From Aliitabrizicola sp031425325 (lineage in GTDB: Bacteria > Pseudomonadota > Alphaproteobacteria > Rhodobacterales > Rhodobacteraceae): a stretch of DNA of 5,954 bases. The stretch covers positions 1-5,954 of the forward strand of contig JANPJD010000012.1 of assembly GCA_031425325.1 (NCBI GenBank). Direction: 5' to 3'. Position numbers and translations under genes: made by a program. The notes under the pieces were generated by a model. It searched no databases. It was not told the DNA's origin and worked only from the letters and a program-made list of their open reading frames with translations. Below, in pieces: positions 5,739 through 5,954 of this stretch (position 1 is the first letter of the stretch; every line of letters begins with the position of its first letter).

Positions 5739-5954
5739 TCAAAGAAGGCTTGCCGCAATCATTGTGACCGTGGCGACGAAGCCCACCATCCAGATCACCG
5801 AGCGCCAGGGCACGAGGCCGAAGGCATACGCCGGGACATAGAGGACGCGCGCGATCAGGTAGGTCCAGGCGCAAGCCTGTGTAAGCGTGGTGGACTGGTC
5901 GGACAGGGTGACGACCGTGACGGCGAGGGTGAAGAGGATCAGCCCCTCGAAATG
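5739..5954 (-). CDS. MAPEG-family small membrane protein, C-terminal part (cut by window edge)
   Basis: The reverse strand is open from base 5954 to a TGA at 5739-5741, giving 71 residues; the start lies beyond the right edge. The fragment begins HFEGLILFTLAVTVVTL, continues through an Asp-Gln-Ser-Thr turn to AWTYLIARVLYVPAYAFG, then PWRSVIWMVGFVATVTMIAASLL at the C-terminus. That gives three hydrophobic segments. The FE(G/N)L opening, the LIARVLYVPAYAFG helix and the PWRSVIW segment are typical of the MAPEG superfamily (inner-membrane proteins distantly related to microsomal glutathione transferase). Intact bacterial members are about 130 residues with four helices, so about half is present. 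No function is established for these bacterial proteins. The position upstream of lpd, probably between sucB and lpd, suggests co-transcription with 2-oxoglutarate dehydrogenase genes, although a hairpin separates it from lpd. Confidence 0.85.
   Translation of the reverse strand, partial: HFEGLILFTLAVTVVTLSDQSTTLTQACAWTYLIARVLYVPAYAFGLVPWRSVIWMVGFVATVTMIAASLL

Noticed and set aside
4714..5841. A 375-codon plus-strand open frame opposite lpd
   Set aside because: It is antisense to a complete E3 enzyme with all catalytic motifs, and its own composition is atypical (Arg, His, Asp, Gly-rich).
1..5954. Phage, insertion sequence, CRISPR, tRNA or defence-system content
   Set aside because: No transposase or integrase motifs, terminal repeats, regularly spaced repeats or tRNA-like folds were seen. 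All substantial coding space is explained by five metabolic or membrane genes.

Overview
This 5,954-base, high-GC window carries ordinary chromosomal metabolic genes of a Rhodobacterales-type alphaproteobacterium (Rhodobacter/Paracoccus/roseobacter relatives). The assignment rests on three things: the close match of the Ccr and Ecm proteins to what I recall of the Rhodobacter sphaeroides enzymes, the pairing of a dihydrolipoamide dehydrogenase gene with a MAPEG-type small membrane protein, and three copies of an intergenic G/C-run hairpin of a kind I associate with this order. No comparison was run, so the genus is not resolved.

Layout, left to right. (1) 1-510, minus: the first 170 codons of ccr, crotonyl-CoA carboxylase/reductase, cut by the left edge. 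(2) 511-625: ccr leader with a candidate promoter and an AT-rich palindrome. (3) 626-1987, minus: a 453-residue PlsC/PlsB-type acyltransferase. (4) 1988-2177: a divergent intergenic region with a hairpin across the acyltransferase start, one hairpin repeat, a candidate ecm promoter and a TTGCGCAA palindrome. (5) 2178-4133, plus: complete ecm, the B12-dependent ethylmalonyl-CoA mutase. (6) 4134-4212: a short convergent spacer with a probable two-way terminator. (7) 4213-5601, minus: complete lpd, dihydrolipoamide dehydrogenase (E3). (8) 5602-5738: a spacer with a strong lpd ribosome binding site and a third hairpin repeat. (9) 5739-5954, minus: the last 71 codons of a MAPEG-family membrane protein, cut by the right edge.

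Ccr and Ecm act in the ethylmalonyl-CoA pathway, which replaces the glyoxylate shunt for growth on acetate and other C2 or acetyl-CoA-yielding substrates. Ccr carboxylates and reduces crotonyl-CoA to (2S)-ethylmalonyl-CoA. After epimerisation, Ecm rearranges the (2R) form to (2S)-methylsuccinyl-CoA. Lpd with the MAPEG gene probably marks the end of a 2-oxoglutarate dehydrogenase (suc/odh) operon, so the window joins an acetyl-CoA assimilation module to a TCA-cycle module. The acyltransferase between ccr and ecm points to phospholipid synthesis and has no evident step in the pathway.

I see no phage, IS, CRISPR, tRNA/rRNA, toxin or defence genes, and no sign of an undescribed system. The best leads are regulatory: an identical 10-mer (AATATTGCGC) upstream of both ccr and ecm, each reading toward its gene, and the three hairpin elements, one of which sits in a divergent promoter region rather than behind a gene.
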